In this document: positions 35,910-47,380 of the stretch, piece by piece | Layout: each line of letters starts with the position of its first letter | Numbering within the stretch: the first letter of the stretch is position 1 | NCBI GenBank assembly: GCA_030248065.1 | Contig: JASAMV010003251.1 | Span: 62,001-126,000 of the forward strand | Direction: 5' to 3' | Source: Rhynchonema sp. JSB1_4 | Taxonomy: Eukaryota; Nematoda; Chromadorea; Monhysterida; Xyalidae | Length of the DNA: 64,000 bases | The notes under the pieces: generated by a model | What the model was told of the DNA's origin: nothing | Databases searched by the model: none | Seen by the model: the letters and a program-made list of their open reading frames with translations, nothing else | Position numbers and translations under genes: made by a program

Positions 35910-36081
35910 GAAAAGTGCCACAGACAAGCTGGCATATGAGAGTCGGGTTTTTTTCGGGATCGCGATGGGCTGACTGCTGCTTCATGAGGGTGTGTATAAG
36001 CAAACTTTTTTGGCGAAGTAAAAGGTGATCCAGATCAAACCCCATCCCGACCACATATCTATGTATGTATGTACACATGTG

Positions 36082-36305
36082 TATAGTCCGTCCATCAGCT
36101 CATGGCACTTTTCTTTGGGAGGTACAGGTTCCGTTGTTAAAAACTGTTCCTCCGCAATGTCAGAGAAAACGGCGCACCAAAATAAAATAAAAACCGATTT
36201 CTCCTTCTTTTCTTTTTCGTAAGCCAACCGGAACCAGAACAGCACTGGATCCTGTCAGGCTTTTCAGTTTAAAACGAGTGTCATGAGCTGATGGGTGGAC
36301 TATAC
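36082..36305. repeat. TATAGTCC...CAGCTCATG element
   Basis: TATAGTCCGTCCATCAGCTC and its inverse GAGCTGATGGGTGGACTATA bound it; related ends are also seen at 54333-54664. Confidence 0.72.
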
Positions 36306-37143
36306 AGAATGTGCGATGTGATGAATTAACCTCCTGTGTATGTAGCAACATGCAGAACGGTTTTCATTGTACGTCACATTTCACTTGGTTTATTAGCCTT
36401 GTGTTATCACCGATTCCTCAATATGAACACAAAAAATATAAATTCGCTATCTACAGTTTATTTTCAACAACTGTCACTCACAACTGTTCACAATATACTG
36501 AGTGTTATAAAATCATCGCTTTTTTGATCGTCCACCTTATCTGCGCCTGATGCGGGAGCCTCGAAGCATCTGAATAGCCGGATGTGCCTCTGTGCGCTGA
36601 AATACCCACGGATTATTCGTGTTCTTGCAAAGTCAGATTCCAAATAAAATCGCTGTGATAACTACCGGAGTTTCCACATAAACCTCCCGGGACTCTGTTC
36701 TGAAAAAATGAAAAAATCGGCCCTTTCGCTTCAGAAATTTTGTTCAATTGGGGCCCGGGGGGCTCAAATCGGAAAGTTTTCCGAATAGAACTCCCGGATT
36801 TTTGGGTAGGGTTTTGACATCAATGGAAATTATCGCGAACAGAATTCGGTCTAAGAGCAGATCTTGGTGTAAAAACGTGCGAAATGGCCTGTTTGCGCCT
36901 CCTGCGCTTTTTTTCTGTTAGACACCTGGAAAACTTTTTACCCCAAACAGACCCTCCAGGGCTTTTAGAAAACGGAAGCGGAATCCGGAAACGATTCAGA
37001 ATCAAGCCCTCAGAGGGCTCTGTTCGGAGGGGCTGTATTCTGAAAACTCCAGCAAAAAAATTATAAATACAGTATTCGCTAGAGTGGTGATTGTTGGGCC
37101 ATGAAGCTGTTTTTGGGGATCACCTAGTCACACACGGGCCCAA
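36306..37143. other. Intergenic stretch without recognised gene
   Basis: Contains a segment with CCTCCCGGGACTCTGTTCTG and GCCCGGGGGGCTC motifs suggestive of another degraded repeat. No splice-consistent coding signal was found on either strand. Confidence 0.5.
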
Positions 37144-37372
37144 ATTCTCGAAAGTGCCACCGCCGCCGGGGGTGGTTGCGCAACAGTGTATTTGATATAT
37201 CGTGCGCTCTCCACCTCGGCGCGTGAATTCGCTTTTATTCCCAAAATGTGCGTGCGTTGAACAACGCTGCTGTTCGCGTAAGAACGCAACGAATCAGCCA
37301 GCTGGAAATTGTCATCATCGTGTTTTGGGGGAGCAACCACCCCCGGTGGCGGTTGCAGTTTCGAGAATTTGG
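37144..37372. repeat. CCGCCGCCGGGGGTGG inverted element, copy 1
   Basis: ATTCTCGAAAGTGCCACCGC at the left and GCGGTTGCAGTTTCGAGAAT at the right; interior CTCCACCTCGGCGCGTGAATT. Same family as 49382-49624. Confidence 0.65.
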
Positions 37373-37611
37373 GTCACATGCTGCAACCGTGCTCTCACTA
37401 TCCCCTGGGTGCACCGCCTCTATGTGAAAACGCAGGTCGAAGGGGGCCTGAAACGCGCAAAGCGCCCCGCACAACTGAAACAAAGCGTCGTTGTGTGGGG
37501 AACACGTTTGATACCCCAATGCACAAAAATGATAAATAATCTCAGTGGAGCGTCTCTGCAAAGAGAAAAAAAACAAAATACTCTGCGGCAATACATATGT
37601 AAAGGCAAACC

Positions 37612-37784
37612 ACGCCAACACGAGCCCTATTTCGGAAGTAGTGGTGTGTTTACAAAACGAATAGAAAGAGAAAATCCTCATGCACGACGCTGTATTCCAC
37701 AACGTGGAACACTTCCCAAATCAGCAGCCACGTATGAATGTTTCACTGATCTGCCATCTCCGGAAACCGGGCTCGTGTTGGCGT
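37612..37784. repeat. ACACGAGCCC palindromic MITE, copy 5, overlapping the granulin gene
   Basis: Inverted ends ACGCCAACACGAGCCC and GGGCTCGTGTTGGCGT. The open frame of the granulin exon runs into this element unless spliced out at 37806. Confidence 0.82.
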
Positions 37785-38609
37785 AATGGTTGCATCGTAT
37801 ACTAACGCCAGTGCACTGTCCGGTGTGTATGTCGCACTGTTGTGACCAGGTGCAGCAGGTCTTGAAGTCGTGACAACAGTAGGCGTACGACGGACAACAG
37901 CCCCAATTCAGTCCCGACCAACAACAATTCTGGTCGTCCTGGCACGAGCCGGGACCACAGGGTTGGTCGGAAATGACCAGTTGCACGAGCAGGCCTGAAC
38001 CTGACAAAATAGTCTGTTTCAGAGCGATATCAGGCTCGGTGATCGGATCGGATTGGATCGGATCTGATTTGCCGTGGTAACGCGCGTGATTCTTGCATTA
38101 AGTACGGAAATCAAGGAATTTACTTGGAGCCACGAATTTCGTCTAGCTTTAAAGTTAGTCATTTTAGGTAAGGGAACATCTTTTACTCTGGTCGCAATGA
38201 GTGGCATTGCTAAGCTGCTTAATATCCTAAGGTAAAAAAGTCACGTGATCAAGGCAGGATCGATCAGATCCGACCACCAGGTTTGATATCGCTCTTAACT
38301 TTTTTGTTCTGCCCGTATCAAATTTTATTCCTGCCTGGATCCACGTGAATGCGATATAACTTCAGGATTTGACTTTGAGAAGTTCCAAGTTTGACCAGCG
38401 CAAAAAGTGTTTTCAAACAGAATCGACGTATGTATGGTAGCAAGTCATTGAATTGTTCGATTTTTGCTCATATCGGAGCTTAGGATACGCAGAAATAAAC
38501 AGTTACTGTATACTGTACGCGGGACAGCTTGTATCCCAAAGTCGCCTTGATAAAGAAATCACGAGAACTTACTGAAAACGAGCACCACAGCGGATGCGGA
38601 CCAATGCAT
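37678..38609 (-). CDS. Single-granulin-domain secreted peptide
   Basis: Exon 1 is 38609-38573 (ATG, 12 codons plus one base, donor GTAAGT) and exon 2 starts at 38000 (acceptor TTGTCAG, phase 1). The first roughly 25 residues are hydrophobic (VVLVF and GLLVQLVI) and form a signal peptide. The mature part has the granulin/epithelin cysteine ladder: C-x5-CC-x7-CC-x5-CC-x5-CC-x5-C-x6-C, with the typical NWGCCPSYAYCC and CCHDFKTCC cores. Granulins are secreted growth-factor-like or lysosomal peptides; other nematode progranulins have several copies, here only one is seen. After the domain the frame either runs on into a MITE (37612-37784) and stops at 37678, giving about 119 residues, or is spliced at a good donor GTTAGT (37806-37801) to an exon I did not find. 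Confidence 0.7.
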
Positions 38610-39672
38610 GATTGTATTCCAAGGCGTTCCCAAACTGTTGTGTGAGACGCCCGCGGAGTGAAAACGGTTTTGTTTATATTATCGCAAAGAACTCGCTTTG
38701 TTCCAGAACTTCAAACAAAAAGCAAAGTGTTTGCTGTTTATTGTTTCATTTTGAGCCACAACCACTTGTCTGCTGACAATCAACTGATAAGAATACGCCG
38801 ACATGTGCTAAGATTTGATACTGTATGTTAGCCTATCATCAGTTCTTGTGACACTCTCCCGCCAGCCAACTTTATGGTCGGTCTTGCATAAAATTCTGAG
38901 AATTGTGTTTTACTGCGTATTGGTTTTTGGCTGCACACGACAACATATTTTTGAGGAACACCCAAAAATTTCGGTCAAAATAATCATGTCCGTACCACGC
39001 CAAGCCAATGCTTGACTTTCAATGCTTAATTTGGGTGTGGCGCTGGTTGGAACATGCTGGCAAGCAAAAACCGGATCTTATCTGTCCCCAAACAGGCTTT
39101 CAACTTATCATGTTTTTCTCAGTTTTGCTCATTTATCTTTTCTCCCAAAAGCCGATTGTGAGATCTTGTTGTCCTCAAACCAAGACAGAATTGGATTACT
39201 TACCCAACACACGCTTCGGGCTAAAGGTGTTGTGTGTGTTGACAAAGTCATCAAATCAAACAAACAAACAAACTTCAAACGCGCATCAAAATCGAAAAAG
39301 CAAACACGAAGAACATGCGCGATCACACATAAAATTTTATTTTGTGCATCAAACCCATTGCCGGGTGTGTGTTTAGAATGTATATTTAGGATATGATGTT
39401 TATACACACCAGAATGGCATACATAAAAGAAAATGTCGGCTCGGTTTTGTACAATTTTTACCTGTGCACCTTTTGCGCGTGCACCTGGTGTCAAATCGTG
39501 ACCAAAGTGCATAAAATGTATAAAAACCGGGCCGATTACAACAGATTCTTGAGAGAAAGCTGACAAGCTCTCTGGTTAGATCAGTACTGATCTGGTGTGC
39601 GAGACCGCTTTTCAACCATCTGGCGCCCCCAAAGGTGTACCTGAAATAAAAAAAACGTCAGAATCGACCAAA
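38610..39672. other. Intergenic / upstream region between granulin gene and innexin
   Basis: The granulin gene (minus) and innexin (plus) diverge from here, so both promoters should lie within this kilobase. No TATA box of clear quality or conserved repeat stood out. Confidence 0.45.
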
Positions 39673-42600
39673 ATGTTGGACCAAGTGCCCCGATTGTTAT
39701 CGATATTTCACAAACGCTCGGACGAAGACAGAGTCGATCAACTAATCAGTTATTACTCAGTGATTCTCATCACGCTCTGTGTTGTCCTGGTATCCGCCAA
39801 GCAGTATGTCGGTTAGTCAATTTGAAACAACAGCCAGCTGGTTAAATCGGCCAGTTTTGCGGGTGTTATTCACCTCTCGCGTGAGCAGGATTTTGTTCAG
39901 GCTATTCAAACAACCGTTGGTATGCTTTTTCTCCTGTGAAGCATCATAAATATCCAGAGCGCAATCCCTGTTATTATACCCGGTGTTTCACTGGAAGGGC
40001 CGCTTGATTGCTTTGCTACGCTACAATCTATCGTTTAAGGGGTCCCCGCGGCCCCTTGTGGAAGAACAAAACAGACTGAGGTCATTTTGTGGAAGAACAA
40101 AATAGACTGAGGTCATTTTGTGGAAGAACAAAATAGACTGAGGCCATTTTGTGGAAGAACAAAATAGACTGAGGCCATTTTGTGGAAGAACAAAATAGAC
40201 TGAGGCCATTTTGTGGAAGAACAAAGTAGACTGAGGCCATTTTGTGGAAGAACAAAATAGACTGAGGCCATTTTGTCGAAGGACAAAATAGACTGAGCCT
40301 ATTTTGTGGAAGAACAAAATAGACTGAGGCCATTTTGTGGAAGAACAAAATAGACTGAGGCCATTTTGTGGCAGAACAAAATAGACTGAGGCCATCTTGT
40401 GGAAGAACAAAATAGAGTGAGGCCATTTTGTGGAAGAACAAAATAGACTGAGGCCATTTTGTGGAAGAACAAAATAGACTGAGGCCATTTTGTGGAAGAA
40501 CAAAATAGACTGAGGCCAGTTTGTGAAAGAACAAAATAGACTGAGGCTGTTTTGTGGAAGAACAAAATAGACTGAGGCCATTTTGTGGAAGAACAAAATA
40601 GACTGAGGCCATGTTGTGGATGAACAAAATAGACTGAGGCCATTTTGTGGAAGAACAAAACAGACTGAGGCCATTTTGTGGAAGAACAAAATAAAGTGAG
40701 GCCATTTTGTGGAAGAACAAAATAGACTGAGACCATTTTGTGGAAGAACAAAATAGACTGAGGTTGTGGAAAAACAAATAGACAGATTTAGGTCATTTCG
40801 GGGAATCAGCAAATCGGCCGATGTCGTTTTGAGGAAGAAGGGGCGGGGCGCGGTTGACCCCGGTAGGGCCCCAGTTGATACTTTACCTACTTTGCGTGTA
40901 AGACATGGCGGGGATCCTGATCTGTGGGCTTGATGTTGATCTGGGCAAAAAGATCCTGCGACTGCTTACGCTACTTGTTGTGAGATCGGTATACTGTACC
41001 TAACTGGGAGAACACGCACCAAAACCCAATATCCATGGAACACCCGCAGGTAATCCGCTGCAATGCTGGGTTCCAGCGCATTTCACGGCTGCGATGGAGC
41101 AATACACGGAGAACTACTGTTGGGTGCAGAGCACCTGGTTTGTGCCGGTCAAGTCCGCGCTTCCTTGGGACATCAGGGAACGGGAGGAACGCACCTTGCA
41201 GTACTACCAATGGGTGCCGTTCATATTATTGCTGCAGTTGACATTGTGCGTGCTGCCGATCAGATTCTGGCGAGCGGTGAACTCATGCTCGGGTGGGTTG
41301 CAATAATGGCAATTGTGGTGAAATTGGAAGAAATTTGAGGTGCCACGGTATCACACAAAGCGTTCTAATGCCGCAGGATCTGTCTTGGTGGGTTTTGAGA
41401 TTCACTTCACTGCTGGCACCCAGTAATTATGACCAGCAAATAATTTATAGCCCAGATGGCTTCGTTAGCCCAAACAGGTTGCGATAAAGAAGCTTGAAAT
41501 CGTCTCAACATTCTAAAAACTGCCGCGAGTGACCAAGGCAGATCTGATCTGATCCGATCAACAAAGTTTGATCGCGTTCTGACACGATGACCTGGTTCAT
41601 CACCCGTCTGCAAGGAAGTGGTTCGAAATAGGGCTCGCGCGGGATTTTTTTTGAAGGACGGGAAAAGTTGGGGAAATTTCCCGTTTTCCCCAAGGGTCCG
41701 GGAATTCTTGCTGGAAGTGGAAGTGTAGGATTTTGAAGGACGGGAATGTCGCGGGAAATGACTTTCAGAATTTTGAAGGACGGTAAATTGCGGGAAAAGG
41801 CCCATTTCCCGCGGGAAATGCGGAAAACGGGAAATTTCCCGCGGGAAATGGTGGTATTTCCCGCTGATTTCCCGCTCGAAATAGGAATTTCCCTTAAATT
41901 TCCCGTAAATTTCTCGCGGAAAACAGATATTTCCCGTGAATTTCCCGCCCTAGTTTTTAGTTTGATGTAAAATGGTGATGCAAAAGAAGGGCACTGAAAG
42001 GTGAGGTTGCCTTTTGGAGGATGAACAACAACTGTATAACAGTGGGTGATATTTTCGAAACGGTGTAAAGGTCAGTTGGGTGTAAAGGTCGGTGGAAAGC
42101 TCGGTCGACAAGCTCAGTGTGATAGACCTCGGTGTAAACTTGAAACATTCCACGTTAATAACAGGCAATGTTTCACGTCTGCACCGAGCTACGCCGACCG
42201 AGCTTTCGATCGAACTTTACACCGACCTTTACGCCCAACTGACCTTTACGCCGTTTCAAAAATTCCACCCAGTATTTACCAAGAATTCAGGCTTGTTCGT
42301 GCTGAGACACGCTCAATCGAGTACCCTATTTACACACGCACGTGCCATTAAATCCGTGAATTTCTCGATTGATCGGTTCAGTGCGTGAGGCGCTACTTGT
42401 TAGTTGAAAACTGCAGTCTAAGTCAATTGCTCTGGGTCGTGATCTTCATGAACAGGTCTGAAAATGACAAAAATTCTATTCCCAACCCGTACTAAGGAAG
42501 AAAAGCCAACAAAGAATAATCTGATATGGTTACGATTTCCCGTTTCCCGCGGGAAAATCCACGGGAATTACTGACGGGAATTCCCGCGCGGGAAATGGTT

Positions 42601-45600
42601 CAAGGACGGGAAAAAGCGGGAAATGGCCGATTTTTCGCGGGAAATTTTCCGCGGGAATTTTCAGGCACTATTTCCAGCGGGAAATGCCACTATCGAAAAT
42701 ATTTCCCAGGAAACGGGGACGGGAAATTTCCCGCATATTTCCCTCCCTCCCGCGAAATTCCATGGGAAAAAATTTCCCGCACGAGCCCTAGCTAGAAATG
42801 GGCCACCATAAACATGCTACAACGTCAGGTCACGATCCCAAATCGCTAACCTCAACTGCTCGCGCTTGTCAGGAGACCGGAGATCCAAAGCAGCAGGAAC
42901 GCACCATTTCTGTGATCGCTGATCGTTTAATGGTATAATTGCAACATTTATCAAACAAATGCAATCTATTTAATAAGCTTGTAAGCTATTTCTTTTTTTA
43001 GAAACCACGCTTTCAGTTTATGCATAAATTTTTAAGCTAATGTTTTTTTGTGTTTTTCCAGAAACCACATCAGCTCAACGCTACACCATTGATGTCTAAA
43101 TTCCGTCGTGGTTTCCTCACTAGAAACATTCTGCTTGCCTACATCCTCACAAAGTTGTTGTATTTGATCACATTGATCTGCCAATTCTACATAATGACCA
43201 CTCTGTTGGGCATTCCGAATCCGTTTTTTGGTTGGCACATTTGGAAGTCGACGATTGTCGAGGGTCAGGATTGGGAAAAGTCTGGTGTCTTTCCGCGAGT
43301 GACCATGTGCGATTTTGAGGTCAGAAAATGTCGTAGTTTTCTGTGTGGCTGTGAGCAGATAAACGCGGAATGGCAGATTTCTGCATTCCGCATTCCGCGT
43401 TTATCTGCTCACCTTTGCGGAATTTTGAATTTCTGCCAGTAAATTTATGCTTTTGGTCAAACCTCTCAGTTAGCACGCAACATTTTGAGGTCAGCACGCT
43501 GGAAGTTGTCATCGTCACCCAAGCACGCACCATTCAGCAAAGGTGAGCAGATAAACGCGGAATGCGGAATGCAGAAATCTGTAATTCCGCGTTTATCTGC
43601 TCACCAATTTCCGCATTCCGCGTTTATCTGCTCACAGCCTATATCTGTATTTCCAGAGAAATTTGGGTCGCAGGTCGGTATATGCTTGGCAATTTGAAAA
43701 TATTAGAGCTGCATCAAGCTTAGGGGATCGGATCGTATCTGAACTTTACTTTTTGTATGAAAGTGCATTCCGCAATTTGCTGATATCGACTGGTTCCGAC
43801 GGCGTAAACAGTCAACCAGGCCAAATGCACAACTTTTATGCTGGTCAATGCCCAGTAAATGAATGCCCTTTTGGTAAAAAATGCCACACGTGACAAAAAC
43901 ATGGATCCAACGCCATCCGACCACTAACACATGTACAGTAAGTACTACAGGAATCACGACAGACAGTTGCGTTGACAACAATCATACTAGCCAATAGTTT
44001 GCGACTTGCCTGCCACAGGTGAAAGTGATGGGCAACCTACATCGTTACACCGTGCAGTGTGTGCTGATGATCAATATGTTCAACGAAAAGATCTTCATGC
44101 TGTTGTGGTTCTGGTTTTCGTTCCTGCTCATCGCCTGTGCACTCAGCACGATTGACTGGGTGTTTCTGTTGGTTAGTGCTGGAGTGTTGGTGTATGGAGG
44201 GAAGTACATTTGCGTTGATGCTAACTAACTTTGATCTGAACTTAAATCTCAGTCGGCCCAGCCACGAAAAACTGGGCCTGAAAAAGTTGGGCGCGAAGAA
44301 GTCGCGGAATGACGATGATCCCACCCCCCCCCCCACCGAAACACATTATAAACAGCGCCAAACCATTCGTGATCAGATCTAATTGTTTCTTTATCGGATT
44401 GTTTACGAATGCGCAATTTTTCGTGAGGTAAGAAAGAATGGTATTAATCGAAATGGCCGGAATGCCCTTTGGTGGTCGGTTAGATAACAAACGGATTTGT
44501 TACAAATCACAAGATGGCAAATGATGTTTATTGAAGGCCAAAGAGAGTGGTGCCGAAGAAATTTTTGTCATGGATCAAGCCCATAAATACGAACTCTGTC
44601 CAATTCTTTACATAGTGCACCTGCTGGAGGCATCGTCTCGTGCTCAAACACATTCATCCAATCAGCGCCGATGGTCCAGTGGCACATCGGGAACAAATCC
44701 ATCAATTCGTTGATCGATACCTGGGCGCCGACGTGGTGTTTCTGTTGGCAATGATACAATCGCATGCTGGAAAGGTGCACTTATTTTGATCATGACTGTG
44801 TTTTTCTTAAATTTAATTTTTCTGCAACATTATTGGGTTGTATGACAGGTGGTCACCTCCGAGATTGTCGCGCAACTCTGGACCAAATACAGGTTAGGAA
44901 CGTGCAGCTTTGAAGTATACATAAATCTAATGCAATTAATTTCAGGCTGAAAGTTGCGTGGTATACTTCTCGTGTTTTGTTGAGAGCAGTTATGGCTGAA
45001 CTTCAACCTTCTGCCCAGAATTGTACTCAGCACTTCATGCGTTGTTTTTCCGAAACAAATGGTCTTTTCAAATGGGCGAAGTGTCGCGCAGTATTGTTCA
45101 GCTTGTGAATGTTCTGACTGTAGCGCAGTAGCGCGTAAAGCAGTGTGTGTCTACTCGGTTGCATCGGTATAAGTACAACCTTGAGCCGCAGCTAGACCGC
45201 GTTCCCGTAGCTCTGATAGAGCAAACGGCTGTCCAGATCTGGTGGCTGTGAGGTCGGAGGTTCGAGTCCTTCCGGGTGCAAATGTTTGGCGTGGCGGTTC
45301 AGAGTTCTCATCAGCCCACCACTTTAATCCCAGCACCACGCATCCGCCACCCATCGTGCTGGTTGCCGGTCATAAAGGTGACCATCAAGTGATCACCACC
45401 GAGCCCCAGCTGTCGCCAGTCACTCGCAAGCACGGCAGTGCCGCTGGTTTTGTGGAAATTATCGAGGAACAAGATGAACCACAATGCGGGGACGAGCATG
45501 ACCCACTTCTGCTGTCGCCGGAACCGAGTGAGCCACCGCCCGGGTACACCTCCATGGAGAGACATGGGAAGGAAGCCATGCTAGCGGTTAGTTTCCGACT

Positions 45601-46736
45601 GGGAACTACAGAAATTAATTGTCAACCATACCGGTGGCAATAGACTTTGTGCTCGGCTTTTGCTTCTGTCTTGAACAACAAAAAAGACGTGTTGTCTTGA
45701 CGCAGTTTTCGCTTTTCAAACAGGGCGGGTGCACTCACGTTTGGTCATCGCAATGTCAAAATAATGTACTAGAGGCCAAATGAGCATAAAGTTCGATAAA
45801 CCGGCCAGAAACAGTTCTAATCGCATCATGATTCTGTCAACACCCATTATTTCCAGCCATTATGTGGCGAAGTGAGTGCACATGATGAACGACACAAAGG
45901 TAGTCTGCCTGCCAGTGCAATGGTCGTGCCTTTGCTGCTCAGACGGCAACAACAGCAACGCATGCAGATTCAGGTTGGGAGAGGGGTTGTGTTGGAGGTA
46001 ATTCACAAAAAACGGGGGGTTTCTGTGATGTCTGTGTTTCCACAGCTGTGTGCCCTGCATCTGATATTAGGGGGCCCTCCAGCCGCGTTATATTTTGTTC
46101 TGGTAATTTGAGTTGCGGAATATAGAAAAATTGTAATTTTTGCACAGTTTTCCATCTTTGCGCTGGTCTCAATTACACTTCCCGAAAACTTCACATATTG
46201 AGAGCTGAAGAAAACTCCGACCAAACTTGGAGTTATCAGCAAACTGCATATACCGACTCTAAAAAATACAACATTCACAAATTTGATCATGAGGCGTAAC
46301 AGAATATTCCTTGAAAGCAAATCATGAGGCTCCTAACCTTGATACTACTGCGACGCCTGGCCACGCCTGACTGGTTCTTCTCCTCAGGGTGGGAAAAAAA
46401 CCTTTTTATCTCCGATTCCCTTTTCCCTCATTCGGGAGACAGAACAAGAACAACGAAACCCCCAGACCGAAAACACAGAACACAAAACCCCAAACTTCTC
46501 CCTCGAATCAAATAATCAGGTCCACAGGCCATGATACCGTAACCTGCTGCCTATTGCAGACGCGCGCACGGCACGAGGACCAAATGCGCCGAATGATGTC
46601 CAACCCGGGCGCCTCGGCGAGCACCGGTGCAGCGCGAAGTGCCAATCTGGTTCATCGTGGTATCAAAGCTGCTGCGGTCGCAAGTGTCGTCAAAGGCTCA
46701 ATTGGAGCCGCCAGGAGGAAGAATTTCAGCAAGTGA
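39673..46736 (+). CDS. Innexin (invertebrate gap junction / hemichannel subunit)
   Basis: Ten exons with consistent phases: 39673-39811, 41050-41292, 42829-42932, 43062-43319, 44019-44171, 44616-44774, 44849-44892, 45334-45586, 45857-45973 and 46560-46736, about 548 residues. TM1 is SVILITLCVVLVSAKQYVG at residues 29-47. The first extracellular loop has the conserved two cysteines, in PLQCWVP and ENYCWVQ. The innexin signature YYQWVPF opens TM2. Further landmarks are LLAYILTKLLYLITLICQF (TM3), GVFPRVTMCDFE and VQCVLMINMFNEKIF (loop 2 cysteines) and LLWFWF (TM4). VVTSEIVAQLW closes the conserved part. The last three exons make a long cytoplasmic tail rich in Pro, Gln and Arg; they are phase-compatible but not conserved, so the tail is less certain. 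Innexins assemble as multimers in the plasma membrane and couple neighbouring cells electrically. Paralogue identity is not resolved. Confidence 0.9.
40052..40775. repeat. 30-bp minisatellite, about 23 copies, in innexin intron 1
   Basis: The unit is AAAATAGACTGAGGCCATTT plus TGTGGAAGAAC, with a few base changes per copy. Because 30 is divisible by three and the minus strand lacks stops, the minus strand shows long but meaningless open frames of a 10-residue repeat. Edges degrade on both sides. Confidence 0.92.
41632..42789. repeat. GCGGGAAAT-rich inverted element in innexin intron 2
   Basis: Both ends carry AGGGCTCG(C/T)GCGGGA in inverted orientation, and the body is built of many short TTTCCCGCGGGAAAT palindromes. 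The nested element at 42043-42271 splits it. Confidence 0.65.
42043..42271. repeat. AAACGGTGTAAAGGTCAG element, copy 5, nested in the GCGGGAAAT element
   Basis: Complete short version in innexin intron 2, sitting inside a larger element whose ends lie at about 41632 and 42789. Confidence 0.78.
43347..43639. repeat. GCGGAATGC-type MITE, copy 3, in an innexin intron
   Basis: GGCTGTGAGCAGATAAACGC at the left and its inverse ending CTGCTCACAGCC at the right. The interior matches copy 2, including AAATTTATGCTTTTGGTC. Confidence 0.78.
45201..45279 (+). repeat. tRNA-like / SINE-type sequence with Pol III boxes
   Basis: A cloverleaf-like segment: acceptor strands GTTCCCG and CGGGTGC (one mismatch), D arm GCTC-TGATA-GAGC, T arm GGAGG-TTCGAGT-CCTTC, and a perfect B box GGTTCGAGTCC. 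The anticodon stem ACGGC/GCTGT encloses a 15-nt loop instead of 7. A partial relative with GACCGCGTTCCC lies at about 53495-53540 on the other strand. I read this as a tRNA pseudogene or tRNA-derived SINE head rather than a working tRNA. It lies in the intron just before innexin exon 8. Confidence 0.45.
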
Positions 46737-47133
46737 CAAAAATGCAAATTTATTTTTTCAAATTCAGATGCACTTTTGTAGAATTTTTTTCGTGACGACT
46801 TTAACATGATTCTGTTCGCCAGTTTTAACATTTTGCAATGTGTTACCATTTCTGTGCTACTCTGTAAAACATGTTTAAAATACATTTCTTCAACCCTGCT
46901 CCTGCAGCGATTTGAAAAATCTCTCTCAAAAATATGCAAACAATGCGAGAAATTCGAAAAAATGGTATTGTAGGGTATCTGCCTGAAAGTTTTATCAGGA
47001 TTTATCAGCTAATTAATTGATGCAAACTTGCCCTTAACGAACACAGATAAACCTGTGCTGAAGTCTAACCTTAAGCCTACGCCTAAGCCACGCTGATTTC
47101 GGGAGACAACGACGCTATGGCTTACATATTACA

Positions 47134-47272
47134 GTGGTCAACTCAAGTGGTCAAATCACTTCGTCAACTCACTTTGTGGAGTCGTCAACTCACTCCTAAT
47201 GCCATGTATTATTTCTCGCGCTCACTCGGTGGTGCTGTGAGTTGAGGAAGTGATTTGACCACTTGAGTTAAC
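47134..47272. repeat. GTCAAATCAC...TCTCGCGCTCA element, copy 2
   Basis: CAACTCAAGTGGTCAAATCA ... TGATTTGACCACTTGAGTT. Sits in the short gap between the innexin stop and the receptor stop. Confidence 0.7.
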
Positions 47273-47380
47273 CAATTAGGCCGGGTAAAATCACTGGACT
47301 TGTGCAAACAATTAAAAAAATAAATTTAAACCTCCCCAACAATTACCAAGGAAAGAAAGAGTTGAATTTCAATGCTGGTT

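Noticed and set aside
37202..37786. 194-codon plus-strand open frame
   Set aside because: It spans two different inverted repeats and lies antisense to the granulin exon end; no splice sites or domain.
40021..40812. 263-codon and 231-codon minus-strand open frames
   Set aside because: They are translations of the 30-bp minisatellite. All open frames repeat a 10-residue unit with no start context, splice signals or domain, and they lie in an innexin intron.
44252..44382. Possible innexin exon reading RPSHEKLGLKKLGAKK
   Set aside because: It belongs to the GGGCCTGAAAA dispersed repeat and breaks phase; the exon at 44616 fits both phase and family.
44894..45107. Alternative last innexin exon with its own stop
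   Set aside because: It is phase-compatible (acceptor TTTCAG), so a short isoform is possible, but the sequence has no innexin character; the exons at 45334, 45857 and 46560 are preferred.
45151..45354. Minus-strand frame containing GRTRTSDLTATRSGQPFA
   Set aside because: This is the reverse translation of the tRNA-like repeat, a well-known type of spurious predicted protein.
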